Part shown: positions 15,501-21,296 of the stretch, one piece after another
Layout: the number at the start of each line of letters is the position of its first letter
Position numbering within the stretch: position 1 is the stretch's first letter
NCBI GenBank assembly: GCA_026985785.1
Contig: JALSPT010000251.1
Span: 1 to 23,509 of the forward strand
DNA from: Anaerolineales bacterium
GTDB taxonomy: Bacteria > Chloroflexota > Anaerolineae > Anaerolineales > DRMV01
Direction of reading: 5' to 3'
DNA length: 23,509 nt
Position numbers and translations under genes: made by a program
Notes under the pieces: model-generated
What the model saw: only the letters and a program-made list of their open reading frames with translations
Database searches by the model: none
What the model was told of the DNA's origin: nothing

Positions 15501-15846
15501 GTGGCAGTTTCATCAGATTGCTGATCCGCTGCTTCCAGACGTGTGGGTTGTCCTCTTTGTTTTCCAGGAGATGTTCCCGGACGTACAACGCGGCGGCTAC
15601 GACGTGCTTGCAAATCTCCCCTCGTTGTCCAACCGGGCAGGTGCAATCGTGGGTGAGTTCCCCTTCAAATTCTTCGAGGTAAACGCTGTAGGGAAAGGTG
15701 CCGCGGACGATAAAACGGGCGAAGTTTTCTCCTTTTTCCTGGAGTTGTATCCGTTTCTGGTGGTAATAGGTGCGACCGCGCACAAAGGTGGACACGCCTG
15801 CCAGGCGGCTTAGGTAATAATCTGAGAGAAGTTTTTCGCTCCACAT
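12592..15846 (-). CDS. SNF2-family helicase with N-terminal SWIM zinc finger
   Basis: ATP-dependent DNA translocase-like protein, 1084 residues. Order: SWIM zinc finger with Cys68, Cys70, Cys79 and His81 (HDCTCP...EICKHVV); a long middle region of about 500 residues corresponding to the bacterial SNF2-associated extension; SNF2 ATPase lobe with Walker A DDMGLGKT (651-658), DESQ box (748-751) and MTGTPVEN motif III (775-782); helicase C lobe with LVFSQF, DGSTRD, KAGGVGLNL and motif VI SDRTHRIGQ (1022-1030). All helicase motifs look intact. Bacterial members (RapA/HepA relatives) act on DNA or RNA polymerase; the exact role is unknown. No clear Shine-Dalgarno precedes ATG 15846. Two uncharacterised genes follow in the same direction. 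Confidence 0.93.
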   Translation of the reverse strand: MWSEKLLSDYYLSRLAGVSTFVRGRTYYHQKRIQLQEKGENFARFIVRGTFPYSVYLEEFEGELTHDCTCPVGQRGEICKHVVAAALYVREHLLENKEDNPHVWKQRISNLMKLPPMEAGQRQPQPYLLIFVLTRSTSYYYSGPRFDLEPRWIPFKRMLKAVGEDTPLPRTPQEWVAWLAAHAGEGRYLLSERLPSGGMGGIRVLNTPPAALEIARVLHRTNRFYSSIAPSVGDLLDLLSEWDLPVYRHPVALSKPIPVLRQGVETALVLQREERGLSLHARLYMNDTLATVRTAETVSSSPPWVLINEKQLVRLPSKGLQAWLEALHTPLFIPKEDEAEFRDRYLPRLIRKFSRPLEGNVVQIEEIAGLEPRPRLYLQELKDDRLGVELRFAYGDHEVVFSPDYPPLETIEDPNDPWKFYHLHRQPELEEQFYKEAATAKYGLKRGTKEQPEMLLLRARVAPVDFLLDKVPKLAAAGFEIFGEENLKNIRVNRHPPSLSVNITSGIDWFDVQAVVKFGDVSVPLAEIKRALRKKRRYVKLADGTIGQLPEEWLARYKRLFGLATETDEENDTLRFADFHAALLDELAEEAEQARADKAFRERLERLKAFQGIEEHPLPQGLRGELRPYQVAGYNWLHFLHDYGFGGILADDMGLGKTVQVLAFLLSLREQGHPQAPDLVVVPRSLLVNWQREVEKFTPDLKVLTYFGPSRPPVEKFASYDLVLTTYGVMRVDAEKLRAYRFHYIVLDESQAIKNPLAKTARVARRLQSEHRLAMTGTPVENNTFELWAQFAFVMPGLLGSLDYFKDEFVKPIEKANDEQTAQTLRKMVYPFILRRTKEQVAPELPPRTERIVYCDMEPAQRRFYLKIRDYYREMLLGLIAEEGLDKSRMKILEGLLRLRQISNHPKLVDPQFHGDSGKMEVLLDTLETLHSEGHKALVFSQFVQMLHLVQAELAARGIPYTYLDGSTRDRQAQVDRFQNDPSVPFFLISLKAGGVGLNLTAADYVIHIDPWWNPAVERQASDRTHRIGQDKPVFIFKLITRDSVEEKILQLQEKKKELVEKLITTEGSFFKDLTPEDVQALFS

Positions 15847-15878
15847 TCGGTTTTTTTACCCATTTTTGGGAAAGTGGA

Positions 15879-15920
15879 ATAGGGCGCGCTTCTTCGCGTG
15901 GGAGAAGAGGCGCGCCCTAT
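15879..15920. other. Long hairpin between the PLP enzyme and SNF2 genes
   Basis: About 17-bp stem: ATAGGGCGCG (15879-15888) pairs with CGCGCCCTAT (15911-15920), and an inner CTTCTTC/GAGAAGAG part continues it around an 8-nt loop. It lies 25 nt past the stop of the PLP gene. The minus-strand flank lacks a real T tract, so it may be a 3'-end stabiliser or weak terminator rather than a strong stop. Confidence 0.6.
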
Positions 15921-15945
15921 GGGTGCAAAAGCCAAGCAGTGCGGT

Positions 15946-17418
15946 TCAGCCTTTCAGTACACGTTCGTTGAACGCCTTGATGAGTTCATCCAGTTGTGGC
16001 ACGATTTGCTGAACACGCTTCCAGTAGTCGCGGTCGTACCATTGCGCCCGCAGTTCGTCGGAGTTCTTGCCCTGCTGCTCAACCCAGGTGAAGTACTTGA
16101 GGTTGTGCACTCGGCGGCGGTCGGTGTAGCGCAGTTCGAGCATGTTGCCCAGATCGGCGCCCTGCAAATAGTGGGCGTAATCGACCGCGGCGTCCTGCTC
16201 GGTGTATTCGCCGTGCTCCTCGTGCATTTCGCGCAGGCGGCTCTGGTAGAGTTCCATCGAGTCGGTGAGCACGGTCAGCACGATGTCGTGCTCGCCGAGT
16301 TCGTAATACTTCGCCATCTTGATGCTCATCAGCAGGTTGGCGATGCCGGAGAAGCCGAGCAAATCCAGTTGGGAAACCAGCGCCTCGGGCACGCCCTGCT
16401 TGATGAGGTAAGCCCGCCCGGCCGGTTCGTTGAACAGCCGCGCCAGGCTGACCACGGCGGCGTCGTCGATGTCGATGATGAGGTCGGTGTTCTTGACGTT
16501 GTGAATCCAGGGGACGTGCTTGTCGCCGATCCCCTCGATGCGGTGCGCGCCGAAGCCGTTTTCCAGCAGGGTGGGGCACTGCAGCGCCTCGCCGGCGGCA
16601 ATTTTGCTGCTGGGGAAGACCTGCTTCATGTAGTCGCCGCAGGCAATGGTGCCCGCCGAGCCGGTGGTCAACGCCACGCCGCGATATTCATCCTGCGGTC
16701 CCATCACGCGTTCCAGCACCTCTTCCATCGCGTGGCCGGTGACGTCATAGTGCCACAGGTAGTTGCCGAATTCCTCGAACTGGTTGAAGACGAAGATGTT
16801 GTCACGCGTGCGGCGCAGTTCCCACACCTTGTCGAAAATCTCTTTGACGTTGCTCTCGCTGCCGGGGGTCTTGATGACCTCCCCCGCCACTTTGGAAAGC
16901 CACTCGAAGCGTTCCTGGCTCATGCCTTCGGGCAGGATGGCAATGGATTCGCACGCCAGCAGGTTGGCGTCGTACGCGCCGCCGCGGCAGTAGTTGCCGG
17001 TGGAAGGCCACACGGCTTTGTGGATGGTGGGGTCGAACTGACCGGTGACCAGGCGAGGCACCAAACAGCCGAAGGTAGCGCCCACCTTGTGTGCGCCGGT
17101 GGGGAACCACTTGCCGACCAAGGCAATGATGCGCGCCGGCACGCCCGTCAGGCTTTCCGGAAACTCCAGAATGTTGACCGGCCCAAAGTCGCCGCCGAAG
17201 GGCTTGGGTTCGTTGTGCCAGGTGATGCGGAACAGGTTGCGGGGGTGCAGGTCCCACAGGCCGATGTTGTGCAACTCCTCGCGGATTTCGGCAGGGATCT
17301 TGCTGGGGTCTTTCATCTGCTCAAAGGTGGGGATGATGATGTCCCGCTCGCGAGCGCGCTCGACGGCGTGCTGCAAGCCTTCTTCATGGATGGAAAGGTC
17401 AAGCTCGGGGTAGGTCAT
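15946..17418 (-). CDS. PLP-dependent enzyme of the cysteine synthase/TrpB fold type II family
   Basis: 490-residue fold type II PLP enzyme, cytoplasmic, substrate unknown. PLP-binding lysine is most likely Lys111 in FPTGAHKVGATFG, as in the TrpB/cysteine-synthase Ser/His-Lys motif. Substrate loop STGNYCRGGAYDAN is at 139-152, and the phosphate-binding glycine loop is TTGSAGT (251-257). It is about 150 residues longer than ordinary cysteine synthase; the extra is mainly a C-terminal helical domain from about residue 330 with many Tyr and acidic residues. It may be one of the long cysteine-synthase-like proteins of Chloroflexota and Actinobacteria (memory, not search). ATG 17418 follows AGGAG at good spacing. 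No amino-acid pathway gene is adjacent to name the substrate. Confidence 0.85.
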   Translation of the reverse strand: MTYPELDLSIHEEGLQHAVERARERDIIIPTFEQMKDPSKIPAEIREELHNIGLWDLHPRNLFRITWHNEPKPFGGDFGPVNILEFPESLTGVPARIIALVGKWFPTGAHKVGATFGCLVPRLVTGQFDPTIHKAVWPSTGNYCRGGAYDANLLACESIAILPEGMSQERFEWLSKVAGEVIKTPGSESNVKEIFDKVWELRRTRDNIFVFNQFEEFGNYLWHYDVTGHAMEEVLERVMGPQDEYRGVALTTGSAGTIACGDYMKQVFPSSKIAAGEALQCPTLLENGFGAHRIEGIGDKHVPWIHNVKNTDLIIDIDDAAVVSLARLFNEPAGRAYLIKQGVPEALVSQLDLLGFSGIANLLMSIKMAKYYELGEHDIVLTVLTDSMELYQSRLREMHEEHGEYTEQDAAVDYAHYLQGADLGNMLELRYTDRRRVHNLKYFTWVEQQGKNSDELRAQWYDRDYWKRVQQIVPQLDELIKAFNERVLKG

Positions 17419-17442
17419 GGGAGAACTCCTAAAAAGTAAGAT

Positions 17443-17514
17443 GGTTGCCTGGTGGCTTGGTTACTTGGTTGCCTCGTTGCCTCGTTACCTGGTTGCTTGA
17501 TTGCGGGGTTGCTC
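17443..17514. repeat. Octanucleotide tandem repeat (nine units)
   Basis: Nine diverged 8-bp units of consensus GGTTGCCT run without gaps: GGTTGCCT, GGTGGCTT, GGTTACTT, GGTTGCCT, CGTTGCCT, CGTTACCT, GGTTGCTT, GATTGCGG, GGTTGCTC. The array fills most of the 111-bp gap between the glycosyltransferase stop and the PLP gene. A second simple repeat of CATTC-type units continues at about 17524-17553 into the end of the glycosyltransferase. Confidence 0.85.
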
Positions 17515-17529
17515 TTTATTCGCCATTCT

Positions 17530-18495
17530 TCATTCCTCATTCTTCGTTTGCCATTCCTCCGGCGCCTCGGCCACGACGTACAGCGGGCGGCCCTTGGCTT
17601 CATCGTACAGCCGACCGACATACTCGCCCAAAATGCCCAAGGAAATCAACTGCACGCCGCCCAGGAAGAGCACGGCGATCAGGGTGGTGGCCTGGCCGTA
17701 GAACGCCTGGCTGCCGGTCAGGCGGAGGATAACCACCACGGGAATGGCGACAATGCTCAGCCCTGCCGAAACAAATCCCAGATAAGTTGCCAGTTGCAGA
17801 GGGAAGTAGGAAAAGCCGGTGATGGCGTCAAGCGCAAATTTGACCATTTTGCGCAAGGGGTACTTGGTCTCGCCAGCGAAGCGGGGGGCGCGTTTGTAAG
17901 GCACGCCGGTTTGCCGAAAGCCCACCCACGACACCATGCCGCGGATGAAGCGATGATGCTCCGGCATCTTGCGGAGCACATCCACCACCCGCCGGTCCAT
18001 CAGCCGGAAGTCGCCGGTATCGAGGGGGATTTTGACATCGGTAATGCGGTAAATCAGGCGGTAGAACAGCGCCGCGGTGGTCTTCTTGAACCAGCTTTCC
18101 CCCTCGCGCTCGGCGCGCACGGCGTACACTACCTGATAACCCTCGCGCCACTTCGCGACCAGCTCGGGGATGACCTCGGGTGGGTCCTGCAAGTCGGCGT
18201 CCATCAAGATCACCGCTTGGCCGCGGGCGAAATCCATCCCAGCGGTGACGGCAATCTGGTGGCCGAAATTGCGGGCGAAAATGACCGGGCGGACGTGTTT
18301 CGGGTCTTGTTCCCGCAGGCGGCGGATGACCTCGGTGGAGCCGTCGGTCGAGCCGTCGTCTACCAACACCAGTTCCCACGGTTCGCCAAGGCTTTCCATC
18401 ACGGCTTTGACGCGGCGGTAGAGTTCGGGAAGGCTCTCTCGCTCGTTGTAGACCGGGGCGACGACGGAAAACGTCAGACCAAAATGCGTGTTCAT
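17530..18495 (-). CDS. Family 2 glycosyltransferase with two C-terminal membrane helices
   Basis: 321-residue polyprenyl-phosphate (dolichol-phosphate mannose synthase/GtrB-like) glycosyltransferase. It would transfer a sugar from a nucleotide donor to a lipid carrier at the cytoplasmic membrane face. GT-A domain: SVVAPVYNERES near the start, VDDGSTDGS (45-53) and DADLQDPPE with the metal-binding acidic motif (99-107). Two membrane helices at about 235-255 and 270-295 are followed by the typical GILGEYVGRLYDEAKGRP tail. ATG 18495 is chosen because the family N-terminus begins there and a perfect TATAAT lies 6 nt upstream. An open frame runs 45 codons further up, but it crosses that promoter. 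The last residues (EEWQTKNEE) are encoded by a simple-repeat tract, so the tail may be variable. Confidence 0.9.
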   Translation of the reverse strand: MNTHFGLTFSVVAPVYNERESLPELYRRVKAVMESLGEPWELVLVDDGSTDGSTEVIRRLREQDPKHVRPVIFARNFGHQIAVTAGMDFARGQAVILMDADLQDPPEVIPELVAKWREGYQVVYAVRAEREGESWFKKTTAALFYRLIYRITDVKIPLDTGDFRLMDRRVVDVLRKMPEHHRFIRGMVSWVGFRQTGVPYKRAPRFAGETKYPLRKMVKFALDAITGFSYFPLQLATYLGFVSAGLSIVAIPVVVILRLTGSQAFYGQATTLIAVLFLGGVQLISLGILGEYVGRLYDEAKGRPLYVVAEAPEEWQTKNEE

Positions 18496-18496
18496 G

Positions 18497-18511
18497 GCGG
18501 TATTATACCGC
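18497..18511 (-). promoter_or_regulatory. -10 box inside a 7-1-7 palindrome, glycosyltransferase promoter
   Basis: Minus strand GCGGTAT-A-ATACCGC, perfect 7-bp arms, containing -10 TATAAT (18502-18507). The -10 is 6 nt from ATG 18495, predicting a leaderless mRNA. No good -35 is visible. The palindrome could be an operator or chance. Confidence 0.55.
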
Positions 18512-18656
18512 GCCTTGGGGTTTTGGGCGTGGTGATGTGTAGGGAAAGGCACGTTTGGAGAAAAGGTGAGCCTCTCTCTCGGTAGGCGCGGGATTTTACC
18601 GCGCCACGCTTGGAAAAGCACGGGGTGCAAGCAAATGTCGTAGAAGCACTTTTCAG

Positions 18657-18781
18657 GATCTCACTCCTCCCCCGCCGCCTACGGCGGCCTCCCCCTCCCC
18701 TCCCTTACTGAAGGGAGGGGAGGGGGAAGGCGGAGGCTGTCCTCACGAAGGACAGCCTCCGCCAGGGGGTGGGGAGAGATC
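18657..18781. repeat. REP/MITE-like element of three hairpins
   Basis: 125-bp block bounded by GATCTC and GAGATC. Hairpin A is at 18674-18688 (GCCGCC/GGCGGC, loop TAC). Hairpin B has a 17-bp stem at 18690-18706/18711-18727 (CCCCTCCCCTCCCTT arm, loop ACTG). Hairpin C has a 15-bp perfect stem at 18729-18743/18749-18763 (GGCGGAGGCTGTCCT arm, loop CACGA). The outer ends are pyrimidine- and purine-rich and loosely complementary. It carries no ORF or T tract. This fits a mobile palindromic intergenic repeat; copies elsewhere in the genome would prove it. The rest of the 416-bp gap holds the two divergent promoters, with nothing else recognised. Confidence 0.65.
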
Positions 18782-18838
18782 TGGCCATACGATAGCCTTA
18801 TCTACAACATTTGAGTGCACCCAAAAGCACGCGGTGCC

Positions 18839-18867
18839 TTGCCGCCGCATCCAAAATCGACTATACT
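18839..18867 (+). promoter_or_regulatory. Promoter of the BMP lipoprotein gene
   Basis: -35 TTGCCG (18839-18844), 17 bp spacer, -10 TATACT (18862-18867). The ribosome site AGGAGGAG at about 18899-18906 precedes ATG 18912. Confidence 0.7.
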
Positions 18868-18911
18868 TAGCGCCGTTGTAATCCCTTTTCTCTCTCTCAG
18901 GAGGAGCAAGT

Positions 18912-20093
18912 ATGCGCAAGAAACTTTTCATCTTACTCGCCGTGCTCGCCATCGCTGTGATGGCGCTGGCCGCTTGCGGCCAGAAAAGCACGCCCGCACC
19001 AGCCCCCGCCGCCACACAGGCGCCCGCGGCTACCGAAGCCCCCGCCGCCACGCAGGCGCCCGCGGCTACCGAAGCGCCCGCGGCCACCGAGGCCCCAGCC
19101 GCTACTGAAGCTCCCACCGAAGCCTCCGGTGAGGTGGATTGCGCCAGCCCTGACGTCTTCTGCGTGGGTTTGGTGACCGACGTCGGCCAGATTGACGACA
19201 AGTCCTTCAACCAGTCCGCGTGGGAAGGCGTCAAGATGGCCAAAGAAAAGGGCGTGGCCGACAAAATCGACTACATCGAAACCACCGACGCCAAAGACTA
19301 CGCTACCAACATCCAACTGTTCGCCGACAACGGCTATGACGTCATCGTCACCGTGGGCTTCGCCCTCGGTCAGGCCACCGACGAAATGGCGCAGCAATAC
19401 CCCAACATCAAGTTCATCGGCGTCGACCAGGCTCAGGCGAAGCCAGTGGACAATGTGGCGGGGTTGATCTTCCACGAAGACCAGGCCGGTTTCCTGGCTG
19501 GTGCCCTGGCCGCCATGCTCACCAAGACCAACACCATCGGCGCAGTGCTCGGTACCAACTTGGTGCCGCCAGTAGTGGCTTATAAAGAAGGCTATGAGGG
19601 TGGTGCCCGCTACATCAACCCCGATATCAAGACCATCTCCACTTACCACCCCGGTGGCCTGGACAACGCCTTCACCGACCCCGAGTGGGGCGCCACCACG
19701 GCCAAGCAGGCCATGGATCAGGGCGCGGACGTCATCTTCGGCGCTGGCGGCAAGACGGGCAACGGCGCGCTCATCGAGGTGGCTTCGGCGGCCAAATCCG
19801 GCAAAGAGGTGTACTGCATCGGCGTGGACACCGACCAGTGGCTGACCGTGCCCGAAGCGCACCCCTGCCTGGTCAGCAGCGCGATGAAACTGATCACCCC
19901 CGGCGTGTTCGACCTCATCCAAAAAGCCAAAGAGGGTAACTTCCCCAGCGGCAACTACTACGGCAAGACCGGTTTGGCGCCCTTCCATGACTTCGACAGC
20001 AAGATCTCCCAGGAGATCAAAGACAAACTCAAGGAAATCCGCCAGGGCTTGTTAGACGGCACTATCGACACCGGCTACAAACCGGGCGGGTAA
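18912..20093 (+). CDS. BMP/PnrA-family substrate-binding lipoprotein
   Basis: Extracytoplasmic solute-binding lipoprotein of an ABC importer; the family binds purine nucleosides or related ligands. It has 393 residues. The lipoprotein signal peptide has lipobox LAAC with lipidated Cys22. A low-complexity linker of APAATQ/APAATE repeats (31-66) tethers the BMP domain, which begins at VGLVTDVGQIDDKSFNQSAW. Later motifs include VGFALGQATDEMAQQYP, HEDQAGFLAGALAA and FGAGGKTGNGA. The domain is complete to the C-terminus. Unusually, no ATPase or permease genes follow; a convergent gene begins after the terminator, so the cognate transporter must lie elsewhere or be absent. The ligand cannot be read from the sequence. 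Confidence 0.93.
   Translation: MRKKLFILLAVLAIAVMALAACGQKSTPAPAPAATQAPAATEAPAATQAPAATEAPAATEAPAATEAPTEASGEVDCASPDVFCVGLVTDVGQIDDKSFNQSAWEGVKMAKEKGVADKIDYIETTDAKDYATNIQLFADNGYDVIVTVGFALGQATDEMAQQYPNIKFIGVDQAQAKPVDNVAGLIFHEDQAGFLAGALAAMLTKTNTIGAVLGTNLVPPVVAYKEGYEGGARYINPDIKTISTYHPGGLDNAFTDPEWGATTAKQAMDQGADVIFGAGGKTGNGALIEVASAAKSGKEVYCIGVDTDQWLTVPEAHPCLVSSAMKLITPGVFDLIQKAKEGNFPSGNYYGKTGLAPFHDFDSKISQEIKDKLKEIRQGLLDGTIDTGYKPGG
19002..19109 (+). repeat. 18-bp tandem repeat coding the lipoprotein linker
   Basis: Six in-frame 18-bp units encode APAAT(Q/E). Units alternate in codon use so that a 36-bp super-unit recurs: GCGCCCGCGGCTACCGAA appears at about 19020 and again 36 bp later. Such arrays change length by slippage without breaking the frame. 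Confidence 0.85.
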
Positions 20094-20112
20094 TTCCCCT
20101 TCTCGGTATACG

Positions 20113-20146
20113 AAAACGGCTCGGCATTACGCCGAGCCGTTTTTTT
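20113..20146. terminator. Bidirectional terminator between convergent genes
   Basis: Core stem ACGGCTCGGC (20116-20125) / GCCGAGCCGT (20131-20140), loop ATTAC, flanked by AAAA on the left and a seven-T run (20140-20146) on the right. It ends plus-strand transcription of the lipoprotein gene and, through the left A tract, minus-strand transcription of the radical SAM gene, whose stop codon overlaps the T run. Confidence 0.93.
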
Positions 20147-21257
20147 ACCACACCACGCGTGGCCAGCCGGGCCCTCCCAGACGCACCTTGGCCGGATCGT
20201 CCGGCCACACGCCAGGGATCTTGGCACCACATTGGGGGCACGTCCCTTCAGCCGTAATGTGATACTCCTGCAACACATAGCCCCACCGCTTGATGAGTAA
20301 ACGTCCACAGTGAGGACAGAAGGTGTGTTCATAATCCCCCACCTGGCCTGGTAAATTACCCGCATAAACAAACCGCAGCCCGGCTTCTTGACCGATTTCG
20401 GCTGCCCGAATGAGCGTTTGCACCGATGTCGGCGGCGGCTCTGTCATTTTGTAATCGGGATGAAAGGCCGTCACGTGCCAGGGAATATCGGGGGATACCT
20501 CGGCAATCGCCCGCGCCGCGGCCATCAACATATCCACGCTATCGTTGTAGCCCGGAATAACCAAGGTAACCACCTCCACCCAGAAGCCCGTCTCGTAAGC
20601 CAAACGAATGGTCTCCAACACCCGATCCAGGTTGCCGCCCAATTTGCGGTATTCGCGGGCGTTCATCGTCTTGAGGTCGATTTTGTAGCCGTCGAGCCAG
20701 GGCTTGAGAAATTCAAGGGCTTCAGAGGTGGCATGTCCGTTGGAAACGAAGACGGTTTTCAAGCCGCGCTGTTTGGCCAGGCGGAAGATGTCGGCTGCCC
20801 ATTCGATGGTGATGAGCGGTTCGTTGTAAGAAGACGCAATGGTTGAAGCCCCACTTTCCAATGCCAGTTGCACCATTTCCTCCGGCGTGATGCGCCGTAT
20901 GAACCGGCTAGCAACGTCGGCTGCTGGGTCGCGCAATACCTGCGAGGTCAGCCAGTTCTGACAAAAGGGACAGTGCATGTCGCAGCCCAACATGCCAAAG
21001 GTGAGCGCATCGGAGCCCGGCATGAAATGGTAGAAAGGTTTTTTCTCAATTGGATCGGCCTGGAGACCGGCCACGTATCCCCACGGCACCATAAGTTTGC
21101 CATCACGGTTGAAGCGCACTTTACACGCGCCCCGCCGGCCAGGATTGATCACACAACGGTGCCCACATGCCAAACAACGCACCCGGCCACCTTCCATCTT
21201 TTCGTAGAGTTTGCCTTCCACCGTCAAACCATCAAGCACTTCGGCAAGCGTGGTCAT
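20145..21257 (-). CDS. amrS: AmrS-like radical SAM enzyme (AmmeMemoRadiSam family)
   Basis: Radical SAM protein of 370 residues, related to pyruvate formate-lyase activases; physiological substrate unknown. The [4Fe-4S]/SAM motif is CDMHCPFC (Cys92, Cys96, Cys99). An N-terminal cysteine cluster (Cys28, Cys31, Cys35, Cys45) reads CLACGHRC...GRRGACKVR. SSYNEPLITIEW is the family TYNEP-like strand. A C-terminal zinc-ribbon-like tail has CPHC and CPQC pairs. The family is named after a three-gene association with AMMECR1 and Memo proteins, but neither is in this window. ATG 21257 has a near-perfect AAGGAGGTG ribosome site. It lies 39 nt after the nucleoside kinase in the same direction, so both are probably under the same attenuator-controlled promoter. 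Confidence 0.85.
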   Translation of the reverse strand: MTTLAEVLDGLTVEGKLYEKMEGGRVRCLACGHRCVINPGRRGACKVRFNRDGKLMVPWGYVAGLQADPIEKKPFYHFMPGSDALTFGMLGCDMHCPFCQNWLTSQVLRDPAADVASRFIRRITPEEMVQLALESGASTIASSYNEPLITIEWAADIFRLAKQRGLKTVFVSNGHATSEALEFLKPWLDGYKIDLKTMNAREYRKLGGNLDRVLETIRLAYETGFWVEVVTLVIPGYNDSVDMLMAAARAIAEVSPDIPWHVTAFHPDYKMTEPPPTSVQTLIRAAEIGQEAGLRFVYAGNLPGQVGDYEHTFCPHCGRLLIKRWGYVLQEYHITAEGTCPQCGAKIPGVWPDDPAKVRLGGPGWPRVVW

Positions 21258-21296
21258 AGCGCACCTCCTTCACCCCGCACTCCATGGGGGCATCGA

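Noticed and set aside
15898..17439. 513-codon plus-strand ORF opposite the PLP enzyme
   Set aside because: Antisense shadow of a gene with clear PLP motifs; no ribosome site or domain.
17443..17514. CRISPR array
   Set aside because: Units are 8 bp, contiguous and diverged, with no spacers and no cas genes.
17415..17621. Small minus-strand ORF covering the octamer array
   Set aside because: Its protein is a translation of simple repeats (QP/NQATRQPS-type) and it overlaps the glycosyltransferase gene in another frame.
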